A stretch of 64,000 nucleotides of DNA, taken from positions 4,154,001 to 4,218,000 of the forward strand of contig CP053160.1 in the NCBI GenBank assembly GCA_014607495.2. Direction: 5' to 3'. Made by a program: the position numbers and the translations under genes. Below, in pieces: positions 49,801-57,400 of the stretch. The notes under the pieces were generated by a model that saw nothing but the letters and a program-made list of their open reading frames with translations, was not told the DNA's origin and did not search any database. This DNA comes from Carposina sasakii. Taxonomy: Eukaryota > Arthropoda > Insecta > Lepidoptera > Carposinidae. Position 1 is the stretch's first letter. Every line of letters begins with the position of its first letter.

Positions 49801-51991
49801 ATAAGACTGGATTAATTTGTTTAAAACAAATTAATAATACCTTCATATAAAATTACCTAGCTAGATATTTCAAGTACTGAAAACCATAGACACACATACA
49901 CCTTTTAAAAACTTCATTCCAATGAAATCTCTCCCCTATCTCTAAACTACATCCCTGCCAAACTGCATCTTCAAATATAACGTAGTTTCTGCGATTTCGT
50001 TATGAGTGTGTTTCACTTACATAAAACTTAACCAATAATCCAGTTTAATAATCGTAAATACGGATACAAGTACACTGAGCTTAGTAAAAAACGCACATTT
50101 CTTGCATCTTAGACCAATAATATGCAAATACTCCAATGAACAAAAAAATTTAATAGGAACATTATGTATTATCTCTATTATGTATGTATCTAAGTAGATA
50201 ATTAAGTATTGTTATTATTTAGTAAATATATTTATTTTGTGTTAAGTTTATTTATATTTTAATACGTGTGCACATATGATATTCCTTTTATATATTATAA
50301 AATTTTCCTTTGTACTTAATGGTTTGCTGGAAGAAATCTCTTTTAGAGATAAGCTCGCCTTTGTACTATTTCTTTTACAACTTACTGTCTATGATAAAAA
50401 TTTATGTGTACAATAAAGAATACTAAGAATACTAAGAACATTTTATCTTCTCACCAAAATGAGAAGATACGGAAACTTACCGGGAGGATATCGGAAAGTT
50501 TCCACAAAATGGAAAGTTCTCGAGAAGTTGCCCATCTCTATGTGTGATGGTCAGAATCTACCATATTGATGGACAAGTTTAATAAATAACTTGTCTATTT
50601 ATTTAATAAATTTATATTTAATAAATAAATAAATAGACAAGTTAATAGCTTTATGACAGATATTTATTATTAATTCAAGTGAGGTGGACCTCAAGTAACT
50701 CAGTTAGTCATCTATTTCTTGAGTGTATTTGGAATACCTGCATCATTTTCTAGGCTAGTTTGGTCTTTGTAATCAGAAGTTTTTTAAAAAAGTATGTAAT
50801 CAGAAAAAGTTAATAAGGTAGGTATCACCAATTTGGCCAATGTTCAATCAATTTCAAAAATATTTATATTGGATTGTGTGAGGGAGGATATGCGAGTGAG
50901 CAATGAGATGACGGATAATAGGGATGAATGGAAGAAAAAAACATATTGCGCCGACCCCAAATAAATGACGGAGGAAGATGATGATAATAATTGTACATTT
51001 TAGCTCTTGCTTGATTGGTTAATTTAATATGGCCTTAAACTATCATTAAGAAATTATTACAAGTTACTTAGTAGCTTGGCTTACTGCAACCCAATTGTAG
51101 AGCTACTTACCAGATTTTGCTTTATGTTTAAAGCTTCTTTGAAAAGTTGAACTATCTACAAGTTTTAGAGAGTCTACTATTAATAATACCAAAGACAATC
51201 ATCTTTGATAATACATATATATATTACAAGAAAACTCACCTGTGACTTGTTGACAATTTTTAATGCATAAGTTTCATTTTCACTGAGTTTTAATACTTTA
51301 TAGACCTCTCCAAAGGCACCTTTAGAGATTATTTCCTCAATTTTAAAGTTATCCTGTTGTAAATCGGTGGTTATAGGGAACTCTGGCAAAAATATTGATT
51401 CCTTATTTGAAACAGGCCAAGCTGTTTTACTAGCTTCTAATGGGTTCATTAAAGTTGAGGTATGCCATCTGAAAAAAATATAAATTAGACCATACATTAT
51501 TATACTAGATTGTATTATACAGTAGCATTATAATGTTGTAAATTAAATCGATTAAAGGGTCACATTTTACTTTACTGACCTTCTACGCGAGATGCGGGAC
51601 CATGGTCTAGATGTGCTGTACACTGACTGGTTGCTAGTCGCGCTCAGGAACGATCGTCCACTCAGATTACCAACGAAATGCGACAGACTAAACTGCAAGA
51701 CAAAAATAAAATAATGCCTGCACATACAATACACAAACAAAGAACTGTCAAAACATCAGCTGCATCACAATAATAACGCAGGTTATATGGCACTAGCTCC
51801 CCTGAACCCAATCATTTGCTCTACAAATTAATAAAATAATATTCATTATTACGTATGTACAGGGAATGACATCTGCAAATTTACAATCATCATTGAATTG
51901 AAATTGAACCTACCTGGCTAGAAAAGGCTTGGCTTTCGTTTGAAGACGCAGGTTTATGGATCTGACTAGTTTTGTTTTGTGAATTTCCCAT
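28883..51991 (-). CDS. S6KL: S6 kinase-like Ser/Thr protein kinase (S6KL/RSKR type), 3' end not found
   Basis: Seven GT-AG exons join in frame: 51914-51991, 51580-51692, 51240-51468, 44647-44770, 41319-41426, 37554-37712 and 28883-28971. They total 900 bases (300 codons). The N-terminus MGNSQNK is myristoylation-like, which suggests membrane attachment. Next is a Ser-rich leader, then the AGC-type kinase domain. The P-loop is GAFGEVY, the ATP lysine sits in YALKIV, and the hinge region reads [17 protein letters not shown]. The catalytic loop is YRDLKPEN, the metal-binding DFG is in LIDFGLSK, the T-loop is [14 protein letters not shown], and [13 protein letters not shown] follows. These fit an active AGC kinase close to fly S6KL and vertebrate RSKR. 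The domain stops at subdomain IX; the C-lobe end and tail are not identified and may lie further left or outside the window. Introns 3-6 are packed with transposons, and intron 6 contains Atg101. Confidence 0.82.
29197..29344. repeat. Palindromic MITE, GGGCCGATTTT family
   Basis: It begins GGTCCGATTTATCCAATG and ends GACCATTGAAAATCGCCCC. The mirrored inner blocks are CTATCTGA and TCAGATAGG. Related to the copies at 4181, 41193 and 63362. Confidence 0.7.
30543..30624. repeat. Mini palindrome with hAT-like ends
   Basis: It starts TAGCGATGGGCCGAATGT and ends ACATTCGGCCCATACCTCTA. Its ends resemble the TAGAGATGGGC termini of the hAT at 46281. The ~80-base length and inverted ends fit a non-autonomous hAT remnant. 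A target duplication could not be confirmed. Confidence 0.45.
32572..32835. repeat. 264-bp palindromic MITE, TACAGGGTGTAACAAAAAGGG type
   Basis: The left arm starts TACAGGGTGTAACAAAAAGG, then GTATGTTAAGCGAAAAGC and ATCACATGTTTATTTTTC. The right arm is its near-perfect complement ending TTGTTACACCCTGTA. The arms are about 115-130 bases with almost no loop. A second copy of identical length lies at 58339-58602. Confidence 0.85.
32886..32980 (+). mobile_element. LINE 3' end (CADP-type tail)
   Basis: GTGCCTGAGGAGGGTTGGCG, then CATTGCGCCGACCCCATAAG, then GGGCGGGAAGATGATGATGA. This is a short truncated copy of the same LINE 3' family as at 10095 and 50877. Confidence 0.65.
33105..33335 (-). pseudogene. 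LINE ORF C-terminal fragment (WTAIG tail)
   Basis: The - strand frame reads [16 protein letters not shown], then [16 protein letters not shown], then WMTKTGDRA and VQQWTAIG before the stop. This is the C-terminus of a non-LTR retrotransposon ORF2. It is followed by a (GAC)n tail. The copies at 15773 and 37741 match. Confidence 0.8.
34084..34213. repeat. MITE with GCCCCCTGATTACGTAA inverted ends
   Basis: The left end is GGCCCCCTGATTACGTAA; the right end is TTTTACGTAATCAGGGAGC. The interior is GC-rich on one side and carries TCGCTATCGC / GCTTCGATTTTGCTATTGC. Copies lie at 41492-41682 and 62293-62415. Confidence 0.75.
35816..36481 (-). CDS. Atg101: Autophagy-related protein 101 (ULK1/Atg1-complex subunit)
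   Basis: Atg101 binds and stabilises Atg13 in the Atg1/ULK1 kinase complex that starts autophagosome formation in the cytoplasm. The product is a complete 221-residue protein, close to the ~218 of the human one, in a single exon. The start at 36481 gives [17 protein letters not shown], which aligns with the family N-terminus; three upstream codons are open only from a GTG. The single HORMA domain shows [11 protein letters not shown] and the WF-finger TRWPF at residues 113-115, the family's recruitment loop. [16 protein letters not shown] and the C-terminal [10 protein letters not shown] follow. The gene sits on the same strand inside kinase intron 6. A CRE-like TGACGTAA lies about 45 bases upstream on the sense strand. 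An AATAAA on the - strand lies at 35527-35532. No frame damage is present; whether the intronless form is ancestral or a retrocopy cannot be settled here. Confidence 0.93.
   Translation of the reverse strand: MNARHFAFELAMEGRQVDEVVASIFHTVLFHRSAGKFAYNNEESYSIKSVQYIDVDCDFIDFTYVCCKSEPLYRVVKQEVSDFSELLRCAEANSPPGRGSISLEFFQKRRTRWPFQPETVPWEVWTVYCELAESRNGHDMNNQHEKAVETLQEKLVFINEIVHRHEYVPKMPSLTDADLVFDMTYPEVQPYHFKINYNLSGAPPPTVGNTVRKLIRDTLSL
36627..36740. repeat. MITE with AAGCACGAACCT-type ends
   Basis: The left half contains TTTTTACGCGCCGTAACGC; the right half contains GCGTTACGGACTATCGAGAG and ends TTCGTGCTTGCCCCA. It is an imperfect palindrome of about 110 bases, with a second copy at 44416-44538. It lies about 145 bases upstream of the Atg101 start codon. 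Confidence 0.7.
37160..37300. repeat. SINE-like repeat (ACACGGCTGTRTTCC family)
   Basis: Contains ACACGACTGTCTTCCCAGAA, GGGGTGACCAGAACCTGC and GGAGATCGCACAGCCACGTT, matching the copies at 7026 and 44339. Confidence 0.6.
37741..38022 (+). pseudogene. LINE ORF C-terminal fragment (WTAIG tail) next to kinase exon 6
   Basis: The + strand frame reads [47 protein letters not shown] and VQQWTAIG, with the stop at 38001. A (GAC)n / (CATA)n tail follows. A frame break lies just upstream, after WQWAGHRH. The fragment's 5' edge lies less than about 30 bases from the acceptor of kinase exon 6 on the other strand. Confidence 0.8.
38049..38206 (-). repeat. tRNA-like SINE
   Basis: On the - strand: CCCTGTAGCTCAGTAGTTAG, then GTCGTGGGTTCGATTCCCAC, with the family tail ending TTTATTAATAA. 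The upstream GATGGTAAAATTGGTCATCC is shared with the copies at 17475 and 42973. Confidence 0.75.
38781..39045 (-). mobile_element. Repeat with CAGTCCACCGCTGGACGTAG end (antisense)
   Basis: Starts TTCTTCAACCTATTGCAGTCC, then GGGCAGGCGGGTTGGTGACC, GGAAACCCTTAATCGCCTCG and CGATACCCACGGGTAGGCAG. An opposite-strand copy with the same block order lies at about 61780-62035. Probably a LINE 3' end or a SINE using that tail. Confidence 0.65.
39148..40208. repeat. ~1.06-kb non-autonomous TIR element with repeated AAAAGTCGCTGAACA motifs
   Basis: The ends are long inverted repeats of about 110 bases: TACAGTCAGCATCAAAAGTC and its complement GACTTTTGATGCTGACTGTA. The variable motif AAAAGTCGCTGAACA recurs in one orientation through the left quarter (39160-39420), and its complement GTTCAGTGACTTTTG recurs through the right quarter (39890-40195). 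Inside, at about 39665-39850, a ~75-base partial duplication with AAGTGTGCAAGAG and GCAGTCT occurs twice. No open frame of note, so it would depend on a transposase supplied elsewhere. Confidence 0.8.
40209..41192. other. Kinase intron 5 sequence, no gene seen
   Basis: Contains two near copies of TTAGCGAGCGGTAATATTAC / ATAGCGAGCGGTAATATTAC (about 40567 and 40818). A decayed 'GTGGACTACAGAAAGAACAAA' repeat fragment lies at 40975-41125, related in antisense to 16968-17225. Confidence 0.5.
41193..41300. repeat. GGGCCGATTTT MITE, truncated, next to kinase exon 5 donor
   Basis: Begins GGGCCGATTTTACCAACG and shares TTTTTATCTTGATCAAGTTT, but breaks off after TTCAGATAGGCTTTC. Its broken edge lies about 18 bases from the exon 5 boundary at 41319. 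Confidence 0.65.
41492..41682. repeat. MITE with GCCCCCTGATTA-type ends
   Basis: The left CGCCCCGTTATTACCTAACT and the right TTAGGTAATCAGGGGGCC are imperfect inverted ends. The inner AAAGCAAAGCGATAGCGAAA is mirrored by TTTCGCTCTCGCTTTGC. Same family as 34084 and 62293. Confidence 0.7.
41771..42132. repeat. TACAGGRTG MITE, inverted orientation
   Basis: Runs from AAAGGTACTCTATACATC through AATAAAGTAAGTTTATGCC and CAGGTATGCTTCCATGGAGG to GACTACCAAAAAACACCTGTA. This is the reverse of the order at 5945; the left terminus is degraded. Confidence 0.7.
42973..43152 (-). repeat. tRNA-like SINE
   Basis: On the - strand: GACCCGATAGCTCAGTTGGT, then GGTCGTGAGTTCAAAATCTC, with TAATAATTTTTATAA as the tail and GAGATGGTAAAATTCGTCATCC upstream. 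More decayed than the copies at 17475 and 38049. Confidence 0.7.
43890..44060. repeat. Dispersed repeat with (AC)n/(AG)n and CGTCGTTTTTGCGTCGGGGG
   Basis: Has AAAATCGGATCATCTGTTTG, GGAGCTACGATGCCACAGAC, an AC/AG-rich tract, then ACACCCCGTCGTTTTTGCG. This pattern recurs in moth genomes as a repeat element (general knowledge); there is a single copy in this window. Confidence 0.5.
44416..44538. repeat. MITE with AAGCACGAACCT-type ends, copy 2
   Basis: Contains CGAACCTTTTTACGCGGCG, AAATCTATGAGATTTGACAG and AACGTTACGGACCATCGAG, ending TTCGTGCTTGCCCC. Pairs with 36627-36740. The end lies about 110 bases from the exon 4 boundary of the kinase. Confidence 0.7.
44771..46144. other. Kinase intron 3, proximal part, no gene seen
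   Basis: AT-rich intron DNA. About 44875-44935 has a fragment with AAGGTCTTATGTC similar to the SINE at 59925. The open frame at 45684-45908 has no homology support. Confidence 0.45.
46935..47424 (+). mobile_element. Solo LTR of an LTR retrotransposon
   Basis: The ends are TGTTACGACC and TACGTAACA (7-bp inverted TGTTACG / CGTAACA). The flanks are the 4-bp duplication GTAC at 46931-46934 and 47425-47428. It is 490 bp long, much more GC-rich than its host, and has no coding region. Family not assigned; 4-bp duplications are usual for Gypsy and BEL elements. A complete element reduced to one LTR by recombination is the simplest history. Confidence 0.85.
47162..47197 (+). promoter_or_regulatory. 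LTR core promoter (TATAAAT + TCAGTC initiator)
   Basis: TATAAAT at 47162-47168 and an arthropod-type initiator TCAGTC at 47192-47197 are 32 bases apart from T to A(+1), the ideal spacing. Transcription would run to the right, into the hAT transposase and antisense to the kinase gene. Confidence 0.65.
47667..49656 (+). pseudogene. hAT transposase, broken by a frameshift and a stop
   Basis: The start is [13 protein letters not shown] at 47667, just after the UTR acceptor. The N-terminal BED zinc finger has C23, C26, H41 and C45. A DUF659-like core carries CDGWSDV and LVGDNAKN, which hold the two catalytic Asp candidates. The C-terminal dimerisation region reads [20 protein letters not shown] (the AVERSFS Glu region) and ends in an acidic tail. 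The first frame stops at 48981-48983 because of what looks like a single extra base before GACATT. The conserved coding continues in the next frame, which then meets TGA at 49072 and reopens from about 49102 to the stop at 49654-49656. The copy therefore cannot make a full transposase. Confidence 0.88.
50877..50985 (+). mobile_element. LINE 3' end (intact CADPK tail)
   Basis: The frame reads [18 protein letters not shown] then stop, followed by ATGACGGAGGAAGATGATGA. It is the clearest coding version of the CADP-type 3' end and identifies the copies at 10095, 15252, 22560 and 32886 as truncated LINEs. Confidence 0.7.
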
Positions 51992-53180
51992 TAAATTTAA
52001 GGAAACAACTTTCACATTCTATAATATTACCTACATTATTACAAAAAATCCACATTTACCTACTTCAAGTTCAATCAAGAAAACCACATGAAAAATTGAA
52101 AACCAAACCAAACCAATTTATTTTTCTTTTGTACACAGACCCGAGGAAGGAAAATAATGGTGGGCAGCTTCATAGAAAATTGTCTATGATAAATTTTTAT
52201 GATTTAGGCTAAATTCATTTGCCAAAGTCATAGATACCAAATCCCTGGCCAAAGTATATAAAGTCCCTCATTTTTTGTTCCCTCCAGTACTTACTATACT
52301 CTTTGTTAAGGTTCTGAAGCTGAGTTCTGAACAGTTAGTTAGTCTCTCGTTAGAGAGTAGTATATTCTTTGGTTCTGAACGTTCTGAAGCATAGACACAA
52401 ACTAAGTAGAGATGCTAAATAGAAATGGAAGAAGCTGGAAACAGGGATTTGGTATCTCCTTACATTTCTATGGCTGGAAACCACTATTCTAACTCAAGTA
52501 ACGCTTGAAAATTTGACTTTTTGAAAATCAATCCAAGCTTCTCATTATATTTATGTCTTTGTTATGTAACGTCTTACTTTGCTTTACTTACGTTATAGGG
52601 TATTTTTTTGTTGTGTGTGTAAGGGATCCCTTGGGGGGAAAAAGGGGGGGGGCCTGTCAGTTTTTCTTCTAAGAATATACTTAGGTAAGGTACTCTCTGT
52701 TTTTCATGTTTCAATATCGTGTTCAGGGCTTGGCGTCAAGTTTTGTAGATCCGAGTTTGGATTCCAAGTTCTCCTGTTCTGAACTATAGTGCATTTCACC
52801 AAATAGGTACATCCTGTACAATTGTACAATTAGGTATATTAATAGCAGTGAAAATTAATTTTGATATACGCGCCATTACTCAAAGTACTTAACTTTTGGT
52901 AAAACACAATCTAACATAACGACGGTATTATTGGAGACCGCCTAGCTTACCTACTACGCAAAATCTCTTAAAAAGCTCCTATTAAAAATGTTCTGTTAAA
53001 AAATGTGGAAATAGAGCAAGCCCGATTCACATTATTGAGGTTGAGGTTTGGTAATCTCTTGAGGCCAAAAATTGGCAATCAAATTGTTTGCCAGAAATTC
53101 AGGGCAACTGGCATCCAACGGGTTGAATTGTCAATATTGTTTTATGCCTCTTGTTTGCTGGCTAACTGGTGATTCTTTTC

Positions 53181-53184
<4 letters not shown>
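51992..53184. other. Intergenic region between divergent kinase and CoA synthase genes
   Basis: Presumed promoter and 5' UTR of the kinase (-). No TATA box at a convincing distance was seen. A run of G at about 52634-52652 is conspicuous. The + frame at 52579-52782 across it has no support. Confidence 0.5.
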
Positions 53185-53239
<55 letters not shown>

Positions 53240-54070
53240 TTTATCCCGAAGGAAAGGCAAGGGGAACTAAGCCCATACAGCCTAATCATTGTTTAGTAAA
53301 ATGTATTCTGAATTTATGATGAATGACAATGATGATGAATGGAAACGTCGGGAAAATCCTCAAGAACAAGTGTAAAGTTAGTCAAAATGAAAAATTATTG
53401 CAGAAACAACTTACATGCGCCCATGAAGAGATCGTAATCCGGCTAAAGTTTTACTCGGCTTACCTGCGTATAAAACCATGCACACGCACTAGATTCACAT
53501 CACAAGTAATCAAAATATAACTTATCTACCAGAAAACATCACTTTACGGACACATGCAAGCCATTTACAAATAAATTTTGATTTTCACAAGAAAATTACA
53601 CCTGCACCCTTCCAGCTTTTCCCGCCGAATATTTTTTTTTTTTTCTTTTTTCTTTTCTCAACATTTATTACCTAACGATTCGGCGGGAAAAGCTGGAAGG
53701 GTGCAGGTGTAATTTTCTCGTGAAAATCAAAAATTATTTGTAAATGGCTTGCATGTGTCTGTAAAGTGATGTTTTCTGGTAGATAAGTTATATTTTGACT
53801 ACTTGTGATGTGAATCTAGTGCGTGTGCATGGTTTTATACGCAGGTAGGCTGAGTAAAACTTTAGCCGGAATACGATCTCTTCATGGGCCCATGTAAGTT
53901 GTTTCTGCAATTATTTTTAATTTTGACTAACTTTACACTTGTTCTTGAGGATTTTCCCGACGTTTCCATTCATCATCATCATTATCATCCATCATAAATT
54001 CAGAAATCATTTACTAAAGAAAATGGCTGTATGGGCTTAGTTCCCCTTGCCTTTCCTTCGGGATAAACTA
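53185..54070. repeat. 53-T run plus ~390-bp near-perfect inverted repeat
   Basis: T53 at 53185-53237 leads straight into the left arm (53238-53630), which starts AGTTTATCCCGAAGGAAAGG. The right arm (53688-54070) is its complement and ends CCTTCGGGATAAACTA before (AAAC)n. The arms differ only by scattered substitutions and small indels. The ~57-base loop is T-rich with AACATTTATTACC. Each arm read outward ends in an A-rich tail, so it could be two retroposed copies joined head to head. It lies about 380 bases upstream of the CoA synthase start codon. Confidence 0.88.
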
Positions 54071-54451
54071 AACAAACAAACAACAACAATTATTACCTAA
54101 CCTAAAAATTTGCTTTTATTTGATTGCTTTATTTTCCTCAATTTAATGTATTTATAACTTGGATGAACTTATTAATTGATCTCTAGTTTGTGTTTATTTT
54201 ATTATAATATTTTTCTCTGTAATTAGGTAAATACAACCTGTTCCAATAAGTAATAATTTTTAGTTGTTTACCCACTGGCCCTAGAAGCAGTTTCTTGTTA
54301 TTCGCCTACTCTTAACTTATTGTCCTGCTGACTGTGCATCTAGATTTAAATTATTATTTTGTAATTCATGTCTCTAACTATACCTACCTATTCAAACTCT
54401 TATTGATAATTTAAAAAACTTACTAATTATGTAGTAACCTTTGGACTTAAA

Positions 54452-57400
54452 ATGGACAAATTTGCTATTGTTATTTCGTTTGTGGTATTATTACTTTCAA
54501 TTACTGTCTCATATATTCAGTTCATGAAATATAGCACAGGTAGGTTTAACATATTGTAGTTATGAACGTTTTTTTAGTGGGCATTATTATTTATTATAAG
54601 CTATAGTACAAACATATTTGACTTGAAAACTGACACTAAGCCCTCTGTAGTGCAAATAGATCAGAGGGAAAGATAAGTTCAGTATATGCAGAGTGAGCAT
54701 TGTGTTTGCTCAATATTTGTTGCTATTAAATTAATCAAACAATGCTTAATTTAGGCTCCCACAAAAGATGCTTGTTTGGTTATAAGATACTAGCGGCCGC
54801 CCACGGCTTCGCCTGTGTGAGAGTGCATTACTCCCGTACGAAGCTGGGGCGGGTCCCCAGTTATAACCTTCCTTGTGAATCACTGTATCCATTAAAAAAA
54901 CTGCATCAAAATCCGTTCCCTGGTTTGAAAAATCTAAGCATACATAGGGACAGACAGCAGAAAGCGACTTTGTTTTATAATATGTAGTGATGTTTGTACT
55001 TATTCAATTAATATTTTCCCATTGCAGATAGAAAAATGGCAAAAACTGGAATATTGTTTGTCTCAAATGCTACAAAAGCACACAATGCATATCTGAAAGC
55101 CTGTAAATATGTCCAGAACATTTTGTACATAAAGATAAATGAAGATAGGGAAGAAACGCTACCTGCTATCAGCAAACAAATAGTTAATTTATACTCTAAG
55201 GTAACAATTTTTTTTACTGGATATTATGGTCGATTCCGGCAGTCACATTTAAACCTAAACGTAAAATTAGTCCTACCTGTCCTTTTCTCTCAGCAATTTA
55301 TGTTAACAACGGAGAGAGATAGATAGGTTTAAGTGTGACTGCCGGAATAGACCCTATTATCTTATTAAATGTACCTTAGATTTCAGCACCTTTGTTTACT
55401 GCCGGCTGCCCCACCTACTGAGTGAAATTTTATCAAAATCTGTTGCGAATAGTTGGCCTATCTCTAGTAATAATAACTTTATTTTACTATATTTTGAGCA
55501 AGAATCCATGCAGGCGCAACTTGAGTCCTTGACGGGCACCAAATCTACCAACTACTCATTATGGAAAATGACGAACAACTATAACAGACCCCAAAGATCC
55601 AAGCCTCCTATTAAAACTGAGGACAGGAACTGGGCACGAACTACTCAACAAAAGTGTGAGATATCTGCAAAGCACCTATCATAAGTATTTGTTCCCAACC
55701 AGGATGATGAGCGTACTAACCCTGGAGACATAGATTTGGTGATTGACCAGCCCTTCCAACTTGAGCTTCCTTTAAAATCAGTCAGTCCAAAAGAGATTGT
55801 GAAAAGCATTGCTATGCTAGAGGAGAACAAAGCACCGGGATTTGATCTGATCACTAAGGAAATTCTGAAAGAACTACAGAGAAAGGCTATTTTATATCTT
55901 ATAAAATTATTAATAAAGAAATGGAAAAAATTCCTCACCCGGGTGGGAATCGAACCCACGACCTCTGCATTCCGCGTGCCAGCGCTCTCACCACTGAGCT
56001 TATATCTTTTCTTTTATATCTGTTCTCTTTAATAGGATCCTGCGGGTTTCACACTATCCCTCTCTTTGGAAGGTCTCCCAGATCATTTTGATTCACAAGG
56101 CGGGCAAGCCAGAACACGAATTGACATCATACAGACCTATAACTTTGTTACCAATATTGTCAAAACTATTTGAGAGAGTTCTCCTTGCTAGAATGAAACC
56201 GGCTTTGTCTCACGCGGGTGTAATACCTGAACATCAATTTGGGTTTAGAAAACAGCATGGAACTATTGAGCAAATACATTGGGTATGTAACACAGTGAGA
56301 CGCGCCTTTGAAAAAGGAGAGTATTGCTCTGCCGTGTTTCTCGATATCCAGCAAGCCTTTGATCGAGTGTGGCATAAGGGACTGCTGTGCAAGATTAAGA
56401 CGTTTCTGCCACATAGTTTCTTTAATATACTCAAATCCTATCTGGAAAACGGAATATTTCAAACGAAGGAAGATGAGTGTACATCGGGCTTTTACAATAT
56501 TAAGGCGGGAGTTCCTCAAGGATCGATTCTGGGACCCATATTGTACTCTATTTACACAGCGGACCTGCGGCAATCAGATAAAGTTACTATTGCCATCTAT
56601 GCCGACGACACTGCGATTCTTGCTACCAGTAAGAACCCCTTTACAGCGACTGAACAACTTCAGAATAATCTCAATGAGATAGACCAATGGCTGAATAAAT
56701 GGAGAATAAAACCAAGTACATCTAAGTCCGTACACATAACATTTGCCGTACGCCTAGGGGACTGTCCAACGGCGAAATTGGGTAATACAGAACTCCCAAA
56801 ATGTGACACAGTTAAATACTTGGAAATGTATCTTGGCGTCTTACTTGGAAGCACCACATAAAAGTAAAGAGAGAGGAAATGAGTGTGAAATCCAGAGGAT
56901 ATGATTGGTTGTTGGGTCGAAATTCTAAATTGTCCATTGATAACAAACTTCTCATATACAAATCCAACATAAAGCCAATCTGGACATATCGTCTACAACT
57001 GTGGGACTCGGCCAGTGCCTCAAATATAAACAGTATACAAGGGTTTCAAAATTCTATACTGAAAAAAATCTCGTGCGCACCGTGGTTTATTAAAATAACA
57101 GAGCTACATGAAATATTAAAAGATATGCAACTAACTATAAGCAACGATTGGAGCGTCACCCCAATAGACTGGCGACAAAGCTAACAGAACCAGTGTATGG
57201 CAGGAGGCTAAAAGGACGTGACGTAATGGATCCCTGCTCTTGACATGCAAAGGAAGATTAAATAGAGTTGTTCTCACTGGGGAACACTTTACCAAAGCCA
57301 GAACAGAACAGCACATGCTCATAGTTGAAATACTGATGGCAGATATAATAAAAATATATATACAGGATGATTTTTGGTCGTCAACGTTCCATATGCCAAA

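Larger units (their letters stand above)
46281..50540 (+). mobile_element. Full-length hAT-superfamily DNA transposon (4260 bp)
   Basis: The ends are TAGAGATGGGC and GCCCATCTCTA (11-bp terminal inverted repeats), flanked by the exact 8-bp duplication TGTGTGAT at 46273-46280 and 50541-50548. Subterminal blocks at about 46349-46394 and 50440-50485 are also inverted and almost identical (GGTAAGTTTCCGTATCTTCT). It carries one transposase gene on the + strand, now damaged, with a 5' UTR intron (donor near 46862, acceptor TTGTTTTCAG near 47658). A solo LTR is inserted in that intron. It sits in intron 3 of the kinase, antisense to it. Confidence 0.92.
46145..50562. repeat. Small inverted-repeat MITE split by the hAT transposon
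   Basis: The left part 46145-46280 starts GGTTAATTCTGATTGTCACA. The right part 50541-50562 is TGTGTGATGGTCAGAATCTACC. Removing the hAT and one copy of its 8-bp duplication rebuilds an element like 55228-55353, with GATTGTCACATTTAAACC at one end and its complement at the other. Confidence 0.8.

Noticed and set aside
52579..52782. 67-residue frame over a G-rich run upstream of the kinase
   Set aside because: Low complexity (glycine from the G run), no homology, no conserved start.
55736..56032. 98-residue open frame ending in LINE plus tRNA-like sequence
   Set aside because: An artefact of the SINE inserted in the LINE frame, not a host gene.
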